Of a stretch of 30,660 nucleotides of DNA, positions 23,874 to 30,660 are shown in pieces (position 1 is the first letter of the stretch; each line of letters begins with the position of its first letter). This DNA is from CAUTXO01 sp963542625 (lineage in GTDB: Bacteria > Campylobacterota > Campylobacteria > Campylobacterales > SZUA-545). The DNA lies in contig CAUTXO010000016.1 of NCBI GenBank assembly GCA_963542625.1, forward strand, positions 1 to 30,660. The letters are read 5' to 3'. A model generated the notes under the pieces. That model was given only the letters and a program-made list of their open reading frames with translations, was not told the DNA's origin and made no database searches. Both the position numbers and the translations under genes were made by a program.

Positions 23874-25727
23874 TTAGGCCCCTTCGATGTAATTTTTCAG
23901 CGCCTTGCCGACTTTTGGGTGTTTTAGTTTTTTGATAGCGCTTGATTCAATTTGCCGCACGCGTTCGCGCGTTACGTTCAAAACCTTTGCGATCTCTTCT
24001 AGCGTGCGGTCGCTTTCGTCGTCCATCAAGCCAAAGCGCATTGAAATAACGACCTTTTCGCGGTCGTTTAGCTGGTCTAGCACTTCGTTAATTTGCGCCT
24101 TAAGATCGCGCTTCATCACGGAATCTATTGGATTGACGGAGTTTTGATCTTCCACAAAATCGCCGTATTTTCCGTCGTCATCATTACCAACGGGCGCTTC
24201 CAAACTTATCGGTTCTTTTGTAATTTTGATAACGTTCTTGACCTTGTCAAGTGGCATACCAACTTCCTGCGCGATGTAGTTTTCATCAGGTTCTTTGCCG
24301 TTTTCTTGCATATACTTTCGCATTACCTTGCTAATGCGGTTTATCGTTTCTATCATATGTATTGGGATCCGTATCGTTCGCGCTTGGTCGGCAATGGCGC
24401 GCGAGATCGCCTGCCTTATCCACCAAGTGGCGTAGGTAGAGAATTTGTAGCCCTTTTCGTATTCAAATTTATCCACCGCTTTCATCAGCCCAATGTTGCC
24501 CTCTTGTATTAGATCCAAAAACGGCAAACCGCGGTTTGTGTAGCGTTTGGCGATTGAAACGACAAGCCGCAAGTTGGATTTTGCCATACGCACCTTTGCC
24601 GCGTCTGAGAGTCTTTTACCGCGCTTGATTTGCTCCAAAACTTCTTTTAGCGTGGTTTCGTCTAGATCAAACTTGCTTTTTGACGCTTCCTTTGTCAGCA
24701 TAAGCTTTTTCACGTCCATATAAACATTTACCATCGTTGTTTCAGGCACGCTCGCGGCAACTTCTTCCTTTGTCATTTGCGTGATTTTTTTTAGGATTTT
24801 TTTGTGATTTTCACGCAAAATATCGTTAAAAAGTGGCAGTTTAAATTCCAGTTTTTTTAGTTCTTTATCAAAATAGCTGTCGTTTTTTAGGGAGGCTTCC
24901 ATCGCTTTAACAAGCTCGGCGATTAGCTTTGACGTCGGTCCTAAATCCATCAACTTTGATTTAATTATCATCTTTTTGTGCGTGATTTGCAGCTGAGAAT
25001 TCACAACTTCTTCATCGGTCTTTGGATTTGCTTCTTTTTTAACCGTTTTTTCCCAATCTTTTTTTGCCTTTTCAAGCGCTCTAAAGCTCTCGCCGACGGC
25101 TTCCACGCGCTTTTTATCCTTTGACGGAGAGATTAGCTTTTTTTCTTCGCCGTCTTCGCTTTCTGTGTCTTCTTCTTCGTCTTCAGCGTCGCTTTCATCG
25201 CCATCGTCAAAGCTTTTAAAAAGCTCCTTTACACGCCTTTCGCGGTTAATCAGCGCTTCTTTGTAATCAAGAATAAAGCTTATCAAATAAGGCACGCTGC
25301 AAACGGCGTCAAGGATCATATCTTCGCCGGTTTTGATCTGCTTTGAAATTTCTACTTCTTCTTCTTTTGTGAGTAGTTGGATTTGCCCCATTTCGCGCAA
25401 ATACATTCGCACGGGCGAGTCCGAGCGAGACCATTCGAGCAATTCTTTTTCGCCCAAAAGATCAAACATACTCCCGCCGTCGTTTCGCAATTTTTCTAGC
25501 GCTTCTTCTTTTTCTTTGGCGTCGGCTTTATTTTTTTCTCTTATAATTTCCGCTATGGTTTTTAGCGTTTTTTTGTGTTTTTTTGCAAGCTCATAAACCT
25601 TTTTGGCATTTTGCGCGGTTGGGATCTTACCTATGACTTCTATAATATTTTCATAACTTATAACTTTTTCTTTCGTTTTGCTAAAAAGATCTTCTAAGGT
25701 TTGTTTTGGCGCGGTTTTTGCGGGCAT
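23874..25727 (-). CDS. rpoD: RNA polymerase primary sigma factor (sigma-70/RpoD)
   Basis: The housekeeping sigma factor, 617 residues, close to the Campylobacter length. Region 1.2 begins near GSMFDLLGEKELLEW and DSPVRMYLREMG. A highly acidic stretch (DDGDESDAEDEEEDTESEDG, about residues 170-190) lies in the non-conserved region. Region 2 runs from about 384 (NLRLVVSIAKRYTNRGLPF ... GYKFSTYATWWIRQAISRAI). Region 3 begins at RIPIHMIETINRI (453). Region 4.2 is TLEEIAKVLNVTRERVRQIE (about 575-595), which reads the -35. AGGAG lies about six bases before the ATG. It has its own consensus promoter just after mogA. Confidence 0.98.
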   Translation of the reverse strand: MPAKTAPKQTLEDLFSKTKEKVISYENIIEVIGKIPTAQNAKKVYELAKKHKKTLKTIAEIIREKNKADAKEKEEALEKLRNDGGSMFDLLGEKELLEWSRSDSPVRMYLREMGQIQLLTKEEEVEISKQIKTGEDMILDAVCSVPYLISFILDYKEALINRERRVKELFKSFDDGDESDAEDEEEDTESEDGEEKKLISPSKDKKRVEAVGESFRALEKAKKDWEKTVKKEANPKTDEEVVNSQLQITHKKMIIKSKLMDLGPTSKLIAELVKAMEASLKNDSYFDKELKKLEFKLPLFNDILRENHKKILKKITQMTKEEVAASVPETTMVNVYMDVKKLMLTKEASKSKFDLDETTLKEVLEQIKRGKRLSDAAKVRMAKSNLRLVVSIAKRYTNRGLPFLDLIQEGNIGLMKAVDKFEYEKGYKFSTYATWWIRQAISRAIADQARTIRIPIHMIETINRISKVMRKYMQENGKEPDENYIAQEVGMPLDKVKNVIKITKEPISLEAPVGNDDDGKYGDFVEDQNSVNPIDSVMKRDLKAQINEVLDQLNDREKVVISMRFGLMDDESDRTLEEIAKVLNVTRERVRQIESSAIKKLKHPKVGKALKNYIEGA

Positions 25728-25756
25728 TGGCTCTCCTAAAAAGAAAAATAGACGCC

Positions 25757-25784
25757 ATTATATCGCAAATAAGGTTCTTGTCAA
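25757..25784 (-). promoter_or_regulatory. Consensus sigma-70 promoter of rpoD
   Basis: On the minus strand TTGACA (25779-25784) and TATAAT (25757-25762) are both perfect and separated by 16 bases. The start site would be about 20 bases before the rpoD ATG. It lies just beyond the mogA stop, so rpoD can be transcribed independently of bioV-mogA. Confidence 0.88.
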
Positions 25785-25791
25785 GGCTTCA

Positions 25792-26361
25792 TTAGTGTTG
25801 GTGCTGTTTGCGGCGCGGGTCGTGGCGCTGCTTATCGTGCGCGTGGTGGTGCGGTTTGTAAATTTTTACGTTTTCTTCATTCACAGCTGGTTTATAACCG
25901 CTAATTATCTCCACGCCGTCAATAATCGCCGCAAACACCGCGTCAAGGCATTCTTTTATCGCCTTTGGGCTTCCTGGCATATTCACAATCAAGCTTTTAT
26001 TCAGCACGCCCGCGCTAGATCTAGAAAGTATCGCCGTCGGGACCTTTCCATAACTAACCGCGCGCATAATCTCGCCAAAGCCCGGCAGCAGCTTTTCGCA
26101 CACTTCTTGCGTGGCTTCAGGCGTTACGTCGCGCTTTGAAATGCCAGTCCCGCCGCTTGTTAAAATCAGCAGATTTTCTTTGGCGCTAAGATCTTGCAAG
26201 TTTTGTTTGATTAGTTCTTTGTCGTCTTTGATGACGCGGTAGTCAAATTCTGGCTTTTCCAGAAAATAAAGCCCCGCTAGCCGCATAATTTCTTGCCCGC
26301 TTTTATCTTCATAAACCCCGCTACTTGCCCTGTCTGAGAGTATCAAAACGCCAATTTTCAT
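25792..26361 (-). CDS. mogA: Molybdopterin adenylyltransferase (MoaB/Mog family) with a His-rich tail
   Basis: Adenylylates molybdopterin before molybdenum insertion in Moco synthesis. Conserved blocks are ILTSGGTGISKRDVTPEAT (MPT/ATP site), LPGFGEIMR, LSRSSAG and VNMPGSPKAIKECLD. The enzyme core ends near residue 168. The remaining 20 residues are rich in His, Lys and Arg (KPHHHAHDKQRHDPRRKQHQ); many Mog proteins end with a short HPHxK, but this tail is longer. The ATG overlaps the bioV stop as ATGA, so the two are coupled. No other Moco genes are in view. Confidence 0.93.
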   Translation of the reverse strand: MKIGVLILSDRASSGVYEDKSGQEIMRLAGLYFLEKPEFDYRVIKDDKELIKQNLQDLSAKENLLILTSGGTGISKRDVTPEATQEVCEKLLPGFGEIMRAVSYGKVPTAILSRSSAGVLNKSLIVNMPGSPKAIKECLDAVFAAIIDGVEIISGYKPAVNEENVKIYKPHHHAHDKQRHDPRRKQHQH

Positions 26362-26915
26362 CGTAAAATGTGTCCCTTTCCCTTAAAAAAATACACCGTG
26401 CAAAGCGGCTTAAAAAATTCAAGCGCCGCGCGCGCGTTCATAATGCCATCCGCACCGCCTAAAAACACGCGGATCCTAACGCCGCGCGCCTTGAGCGCCG
26501 CAAAATCCCCCGCGCGCCATTTATAATGTAACAGGAGCTTTAAATCTTGCACCGCCGGCATTTTTTGCATTGCGCGGTCTTTGACGCCTAGCTTGCTGTA
26601 AAACGCCCGCATATAGCCCGCGCGCGAGCGCTCAAAGCGCAAGATCTCATCGCGTTTAAACTCAGCGCTCTTATCCATAAAAAACGCTGGAGAGATTAGG
26701 TCAAGATCCCTTACGCCGCCAGCCGCCGTGCAAGATCTGTTAGATCCGCCACCACCGCTAGATCCGCTAGATCCAATCCCGCCAAGCGCGCATTCAAAGG
26801 CTTGCACCGCCCCAAGGCTAAAGCCAGCAAGTGTGCGCGGGCCCCCACCGCCACGCAGCAGATCTTCAAAAAGCACGCGCTCATTTTGCAAGCCAAAACC
26901 GCTGAAATAAAGCAT
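26358..26915 (-). CDS. bioV: Pimeloyl-ACP methyl ester esterase BioV, with a Gly/Ser-rich insertion
   Basis: A small alpha/beta hydrolase which in Helicobacter releases pimeloyl-ACP for biotin synthesis. The start at 26915 gives MLYFSGFGLQNERVLFEDLL, the family N-terminus; an upstream in-frame ATG (26939) overlaps a TATAAT and would not be in the transcript. The nucleophile elbow is LAGFSLGAVQAFE. Asp in FLGGADGIMN and His in GKGHILR complete a probable triad. Between residues about 48 and 69 there is a low-complexity insertion (GGIGSSGSSGGGGSNRSC) built from tandem GGATCTAGC-like units. The family is usually about 170 residues, and this is 185. Whether the insertion is tolerated is unknown. 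Confidence 0.82.
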   Translation of the reverse strand: MLYFSGFGLQNERVLFEDLLRGGGGPRTLAGFSLGAVQAFECALGGIGSSGSSGGGGSNRSCTAAGGVRDLDLISPAFFMDKSAEFKRDEILRFERSRAGYMRAFYSKLGVKDRAMQKMPAVQDLKLLLHYKWRAGDFAALKARGVRIRVFLGGADGIMNARAALEFFKPLCTVYFFKGKGHILR

Positions 26916-26937
26916 AAAAACCCCGCTTAAATGGCGC

Positions 26938-26943
26938 ATTATA
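26938..26943 (-). promoter_or_regulatory. Putative -10 element of bioV-mogA
   Basis: TATAAT on the minus strand, about 23 bases before the chosen bioV ATG. Its position rules out the longer bioV reading frame. No -35 is evident. Confidence 0.6.
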
Positions 26944-27000
26944 CTTAAAAAAATTTAGCTAGTTTTGGCTAGACTTTTGCATTTTTTTTAAGGACTTTTT

Positions 27001-27363
27001 ATGAAAAATTTACTCGCTTTAGCAGCCGCCGCGCTCATTTTTGGCGCGTGCTATCACAATGAGCCAGCGCCAGCGCTTGATGGCACCTACAAAGCAAGCC
27101 TTCCTTGCGCGGATTGCCCCGGTATTGACGCCACGCTTACCGTAAAATCCGGCGCATACACCTACACAGAAGAAGCCGTTTATAAAGACGAGCCACAGAA
27201 AGAAACAACAGCCGGCAAGCTAGTTTTTAAAACCCCAGACCTTTTTTGCGCGGGCGCGAATTGCTTTTTAATTGACGGTGAGAGCTTGCATTTTGTCAAT
27301 AGCAGCGGCGAAAAAGCCGGCGGCGACATCGCAAAATACTATATTTTCAAAAAAGTTCAATGA
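27001..27363 (+). CDS. NlpE N-terminal-domain lipoprotein
   Basis: A 120-residue envelope lipoprotein with a signal peptide and lipobox LIFGAC (lipid-bearing Cys17). The mature part has the hallmark of the NlpE copper-resistance/envelope-sensor N-terminal domain: DGTYKASLPCADCPGIDATL with CxxC at 36-39, and a second Cys pair near FCAGANCFLIDGE. The size fits a stand-alone NlpE N domain without the C-terminal OB domain of Escherichia coli NlpE. AAGGA lies about eight bases before the ATG. Its stop overlaps the purH start (ATGA), suggesting co-translation, although the functions appear unrelated. Confidence 0.85.
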   Translation: MKNLLALAAAALIFGACYHNEPAPALDGTYKASLPCADCPGIDATLTVKSGAYTYTEEAVYKDEPQKETTAGKLVFKTPDLFCAGANCFLIDGESLHFVNSSGEKAGGDIAKYYIFKKVQ

Positions 27364-29099
27364 AGTTCGCCCTTTTATCCGTCAGCGACAAAACGCGCAT
27401 AGAATTTTTTGCCGGCGCGCTCATTAAAAACGGCTTTAGCATTCTAAGCACCGGCAACACTTTCAAAGCCTTGCGCCAAGCGGGGCTCGCGGCAATTGAA
27501 GTGGCGGATTTTACCGGGCAGTCAGAGCTCTTTGGCGGGCGGGTCAAAACGCTTCATCCAAAGATCTTTGGTGGGATCTTATTCAAGCGCACAGACGCTG
27601 AAGATCTAGTCAGCGCGCGTAACGCCGGCATTCCACCAATTGATCTTGTGTGCGTTAATCTCTACCCCTTTGAAGCTGTGGCGCAAAGCGGGCAAGATCT
27701 AGCGCAGATTGTAGAAAACATAGACATCGGCGGCAGCTCGCTAATCCGCGCGGCGGCAAAAAACTACAAAAATTGCCTTGTGGTAACAAGCCCAGACGAT
27801 TACGAGACCGTAGCGCTAGCCATAGAGCAGGGTGCAGACACGCTAGAATTTAGGCGGGCGCTGATGGTAAAAGCCTTTGAGCGCAGCGCTTCATACGACG
27901 CTTTCATCGCAAATTACTTTAACGGCGCCTTTGGCAGCGGCGATTTTGGCGAGAAGTTTTTTGTAAGCGGCGAGCTTGTCCGCACCTTGCGCTATGGGGA
28001 AAACCCGCATCAAAAGGGCGCGCTGTATGAATTTGACGGCTTTTATTCGCGTAATTTCATCGCGCTAAAGGGCGAGCCAAGCTTGAATAACCTAACAGAC
28101 GCTAGCGCGGCGGTGCGCCTAGCTAGCGCGTTTGAAAATTCCGTTTGTATCGTCAAGCACGCCAATCCTTGCGGCTTTGCGCGCGCGGGGGATCTTGTGC
28201 GTGCGTGGCAGGGCGCGCTTGTGTGCGATAGCCTTTCAGCTTACGGCGGCGTTGTGGCGGTAAATGGCGCGGTGGGCGCGGAGCTTGCGCGTCAGGTGGC
28301 GCAGATCTTTGTTGAGGTGCTGATTGCGCCATCTTTTAGCGATGAAGCCCTAGAAATTCTAAGCGCCAAAAAACGGCTTAAGATCTTTAGGCTTTCAAGC
28401 GGTGCGGGCGCGGGCGTTGATGGGGGCGTGGGCGAGAGCGCGAGTGAAAGCCAGGGCGCGGGCGCGGATAGTCCGGGCGCTGGCGATCACGCCGGCAAGA
28501 GCGTGGATAACCAAGAGCACTTGCCAAAAGACAGCGCGCGTTTTGATTTTAAGCGCGTTTATGGGGGCTTTGTGCTCCAAGATCTAGACCGCGTGCAAGA
28601 GAGTGAAGTAGCAAACGCTGTTTGTGTAACGGAAAATAGGGCAGGGGCGCGCAGGGCGGATCTTGGTGCAGATCTTAGCGCGGATCTTGGCTTAGATCTT
28701 GGCGCCGACATACGCGCAACTAGTAGCGCAGATCTTAAGGCAGACACAAGCGCCGACATTGCCCTTGCTTGGCACATCGCCGCGCAGACGAAGTCAAATT
28801 GCGTTGTTTTCGTGCGCGCGGGCGTGCTTTTAGCCATCGGAATGGGGCTAACAAGCCGTGTCGATGCAATCTCTTGCGCGCTCAAAAAGGCAGCGGGCTT
28901 TGGCATAGATTTGCGCGGCGCGGTTATGGCAAGCGAGGCGTTTTTCCCGTTTAAGGACGCTGTGGAAGCCGTTGCTGGTCTTGGGCTTGCCGCCATAATC
29001 CAGCCCGGCGGGAGCATAAGAGACGCCGAAGTAATCGCCGCGGCAAACGAGCACGGCATGGCGATGTATTTTACCGGCGTTCGCCACTTTTTGCATTAG
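27360..29099 (+). CDS. purH: Bifunctional AICAR transformylase/IMP cyclohydrolase, with expanded internal repeats
   Basis: Catalyses the last two steps of IMP synthesis. The N-terminal cyclohydrolase (MGS fold) has LSVSDKTRI, STGNT and RVKTLHPKIFGG (61-72). The C-terminal transformylase has LRYGENPHQKGAL (about 210) and VKHANPCGFA (about 266), the Lys-His catalytic motif, plus ending block IQPGGSIRD...VIAAANEHGMAM. At 579 residues it is about 70 longer than usual. The excess sits in two low-complexity insertions: residues about 345-393 (GAGAGVDGGVGESASESQ and following) and about 430-465, a tandem ADLG/ADLS repeat from 12-bp units containing GATCTT. All catalytic blocks are intact and in frame, so it is probably functional. 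Confidence 0.96.
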   Translation: MKFALLSVSDKTRIEFFAGALIKNGFSILSTGNTFKALRQAGLAAIEVADFTGQSELFGGRVKTLHPKIFGGILFKRTDAEDLVSARNAGIPPIDLVCVNLYPFEAVAQSGQDLAQIVENIDIGGSSLIRAAAKNYKNCLVVTSPDDYETVALAIEQGADTLEFRRALMVKAFERSASYDAFIANYFNGAFGSGDFGEKFFVSGELVRTLRYGENPHQKGALYEFDGFYSRNFIALKGEPSLNNLTDASAAVRLASAFENSVCIVKHANPCGFARAGDLVRAWQGALVCDSLSAYGGVVAVNGAVGAELARQVAQIFVEVLIAPSFSDEALEILSAKKRLKIFRLSSGAGAGVDGGVGESASESQGAGADSPGAGDHAGKSVDNQEHLPKDSARFDFKRVYGGFVLQDLDRVQESEVANAVCVTENRAGARRADLGADLSADLGLDLGADIRATSSADLKADTSADIALAWHIAAQTKSNCVVFVRAGVLLAIGMGLTSRVDAISCALKKAAGFGIDLRGAVMASEAFFPFKDAVEAVAGLGLAAIIQPGGSIRDAEVIAAANEHGMAMYFTGVRHFLH

Positions 29100-29500
29100 A
29101 TCTAGCGGGTTTGGCGCCCCAAAGATCTTGGCAAGATTTAACCCACGTGCAAGATCTAGATCTAGCGCCGGCTTGGATCCTTAGGCGTGCAAAGATCTGG
29201 TGCAGATCTAGCGCAGATCTTGTGGCGCGCAAAGTCTTAGCCCGGCTAGATCCAAGCCAAGATCTTGCGCCAAATCCGCGCCAGAGATCTTGGTAAGATC
29301 CAAAAGCTGGCGCAGATCTTAGATTTATGAGCGCAAAGATCTTGACGCAAGATCCAACCCCCGCGCACGATCTAGATCCAGAGCCGATCCTTAGATCTAA
29401 GCGCGCAAAGATCTTAAAAACCGCTTGGATTTTTCCAGTTTTCTTGCTTGCGTTTTTGCGAACTTTTATCTGTTTGGGGGTAAGATCTCGCAAAATTTTT
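29100..29500. repeat. Dense AGATCT block between purH and the chemoreceptor
   Basis: About 13-14 AGATCT in 400 bp, the highest density in the window, with many additional GATCC. Units vary around CAAGATCT, GCGCAGATCT and CGCAAAGATCT. A minus-strand frame (29520 to 29071) is open across the block but is repetitive (RARSRSCT, QDLW) and overlaps the purH end, so I do not call it a gene. Confidence 0.88.
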
Positions 29501-29513
29501 TTAAAGGACGGAA

Positions 29514-29567
29514 ATGTCAAAAATATGCCAGCGGGGGGGGGGGCGTTTTAGAAATTCTCACTACTAA
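29514..29567 (+). CDS. Short leader ORF carrying a G11 tract
   Basis: ATG 29514 has the best ribosome site in the region (AAAGGA, five bases spacing) but encodes only MSKICQRGGGRFRNSHY in the present G11 state. If the tract (29533-29543) loses one G or gains two, the frame instead runs to a TAA at 29611-29613, overlapping the chemoreceptor ATG (29606) by eight bases. With G12 it stops at once at a TAG. The geometry suggests a translational-coupling switch for the downstream gene. Expression is not proven. Confidence 0.45.
   Translation: MSKICQRGGGRFRNSHY
29533..29543 (+). repeat. G11 homopolymer tract upstream of the chemoreceptor
   Basis: Eleven consecutive G, 62 bases before the chemoreceptor start and inside the leader ORF. 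It is the longest homopolymer in the window. Confidence 0.93.
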
Positions 29568-29605
29568 ACAAATAAGTGCGCCAAGCGCTAGGGCTGGGGT
29601 GTGCG

Positions 29606-30660
29606 ATGTTTAACAAGATAGCGAACAAGGTTTTGGCGCTCATTGGCTCGTTCATCGTGCTGATTTTCATCGTTTTTGCGCTCATCATCATCACAAAATC
29701 GAACTCCATCAACGAACAGGATTTGCGTGAAAGGCTTAGCCAAAACGCGCAATTAATTGAGATCTCCATTGCCGTTGCGAACCAAATCGCGTCAAACGAC
29801 AACAGCGATTTTTTAGAGCGCTTGCAAGCGCTAGCTAAGGAGCACGGCGGTTTTGCGCTTAAAAAAGACGAGCGCGGGAATTTTGTGGATTTTACGCTTG
29901 GCGGGAATTCCCTGCTGCAAGATCATAGGTTGGTCGATGATTTTACAAAGAGCGTCGGCGTTATTGCGACGGTTTTTGCAAAAGACGGCGACGATTTTGT
30001 GCGCGTTTCTACGTCTTTCCGCGACGCAAACGGCGCGCGGGTTGTGAAAACGCGGCTTGGTAAGGCTAGCGCGGCGTATGAGCTGCTGATGAATGGCAAG
30101 GAATTCATAGGCAAAACGTGGCTTTTTGATAAAGAATACGTGGCGAAATACGCGCCGATTATGCAAGGCGGGCAGGTCATTGGCGCACTTTTTGTGGGCT
30201 ATGATTTTACAGAAGCCATTAGTTTTATCAAAAACTCGCTAGAGCAGTTGCGTATTGGCAAAAACGGCTACGTGGTGCTTTTTGATAGGGTGGAAAACGC
30301 CTTTGTGGCGGGGCAAAAAGACGCGTCAAAGCGCCCGAGCGATTACGTTTTTTACCACTCGACGAAAAAGAGCGACTTTGCGTCTATCAAGATCCACGGC
30401 GAGGAATACAGTATGTTTTTTGAGAAGCTGAATTTTTGGAATTTGGGGCTTGTGCTTGTGGTGCCAAAGGCGGAGCTCAGCGCAAAGACGCTTGAAATTC
30501 AAAAATACATCGTTTGGCTTTCGATTTTGTCCGTGTTGCTGCTGATGGCGATTAGCTATTTTTACCTTATGGCGAGCGTGATTAAGCCTATCGGTGGGCT
30601 AAAAGCCGCCCTTCTATCCTTCTTTGACTTCTTAAACCACAAAAGCTCTCACGTAGAAGC
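29606..30660 (+). CDS. Methyl-accepting chemotaxis protein, N-terminal part (runs off the window)
   Basis: 351 codons are visible, open at the right edge. A first membrane helix lies at about residues 8-30 (ALIGSFIVLIFIVFALIII). A periplasmic sensor of the Cache3-Cache2 fusion type follows (FVRVSTSFRDANGARVVKTR, GKASAAYELLMNGKEFIGKT, YAPIMQGGQVIGALFVGYD). A second membrane helix lies at about 303-326 (IVWLSILSVLLLMAISYFYL). A HAMP-like start (VIKPIGGLKAALLSFFDFLN) resembles epsilonproteobacterial Tlp receptors. The signalling domain is outside the window. An in-frame TAA at 29573 limits the start to 29576 or later; ATG 29606 has only GGGG as a ribosome site. purH followed by a receptor gene is also what I recall in Campylobacter jejuni. 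Confidence 0.9.
   Translation, partial: MFNKIANKVLALIGSFIVLIFIVFALIIITKSNSINEQDLRERLSQNAQLIEISIAVANQIASNDNSDFLERLQALAKEHGGFALKKDERGNFVDFTLGGNSLLQDHRLVDDFTKSVGVIATVFAKDGDDFVRVSTSFRDANGARVVKTRLGKASAAYELLMNGKEFIGKTWLFDKEYVAKYAPIMQGGQVIGALFVGYDFTEAISFIKNSLEQLRIGKNGYVVLFDRVENAFVAGQKDASKRPSDYVFYHSTKKSDFASIKIHGEEYSMFFEKLNFWNLGLVLVVPKAELSAKTLEIQKYIVWLSILSVLLLMAISYFYLMASVIKPIGGLKAALLSFFDFLNHKSSHVE

Noticed and set aside
29425..29613. 62-residue frame starting at 29425 that passes through the G tract and ends at the receptor start
   Set aside because: No ribosome site before 29425, whereas 29514 has a strong one; the upstream part is an AGATCT/poly-T spacer.

Overview
The window looks like a chromosomal segment from a Campylobacterales (epsilon-class, Campylobacterota) bacterium with an unusually high GC content for that order. 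The evidence is a BioV-type pimeloyl-ACP methyl ester esterase, an HP0495-like DUF493 protein, the order ctpA - purS - purQ - SH3-domain protein - plsC (remembered from Campylobacter and Helicobacter genomes), the hisS-speA pair, purH followed by a chemoreceptor, and mononucleotide G tracts of 10-11 bases at genes that look phase-variable. I cannot assign a genus. The CRISPR repeat resembles what I remember of the Wolinella succinogenes type II-B repeat.

Layout. 1-922: a 13-repeat CRISPR array with no cas genes in view. 1006-5826 (minus): plsC, an SH3-like membrane protein, purQ, purS and ctpA, interrupted by repeat-filled spacers. 5932-7793 (plus): a LtaS/sulfatase-fold membrane protein split by a frameshift. 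7794-8669: a non-coding block of AGATCT repeats with three related G/C-rich hairpins. 8670-13083 (minus): murA, hisS, speA and tRNA-Arg. 13163-13364 (plus): a consensus promoter driving tRNA-Gln and initiator tRNA-fMet. 13516-19403: small hypothetical pieces, a DUF493 gene, and a very large type ISP restriction-modification enzyme interrupted by a G10 tract, so in the OFF state as sequenced. 19428-19849: gene remnants. 19884-21813: pyrG (minus) and rpsU (plus, TTG start), divergent. 21814-23593: a 1.8 kb keto-rich region with no convincing gene. 23594-26915 (minus): a small coiled-coil protein, rpoD with a consensus promoter, mogA and bioV. 27001-29099 (plus): an NlpE-like lipoprotein and purH. 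29100-29513: a dense AGATCT block. 29514-30660: a G11-bearing leader ORF and then a chemoreceptor that runs off the end.

The most unusual property is that the palindrome AGATCT (often extended to AAGATCTTG or CTAGATCTAG) occurs roughly 110-120 times by eye, against about 7-8 expected by chance for a 6-mer. It is packed into intergenic blocks, and it also forms short tandem repeats that have expanded in frame inside at least PurH and BioV. This resembles the cyanobacterial HIP1 phenomenon or an uptake/methylation tag, and no standard annotation class covers it.

The recognisable genes are mostly housekeeping: purine synthesis (purS, purQ, purH), pyrimidine synthesis (pyrG), cell wall (murA), polyamines (speA), translation (hisS, rpsU, tRNAs), transcription (rpoD), cofactors (bioV, mogA), phospholipid synthesis (plsC) and envelope proteolysis (ctpA). 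The accessory layer consists of CRISPR, a switchable restriction-modification enzyme and a chemoreceptor that may be switchable.
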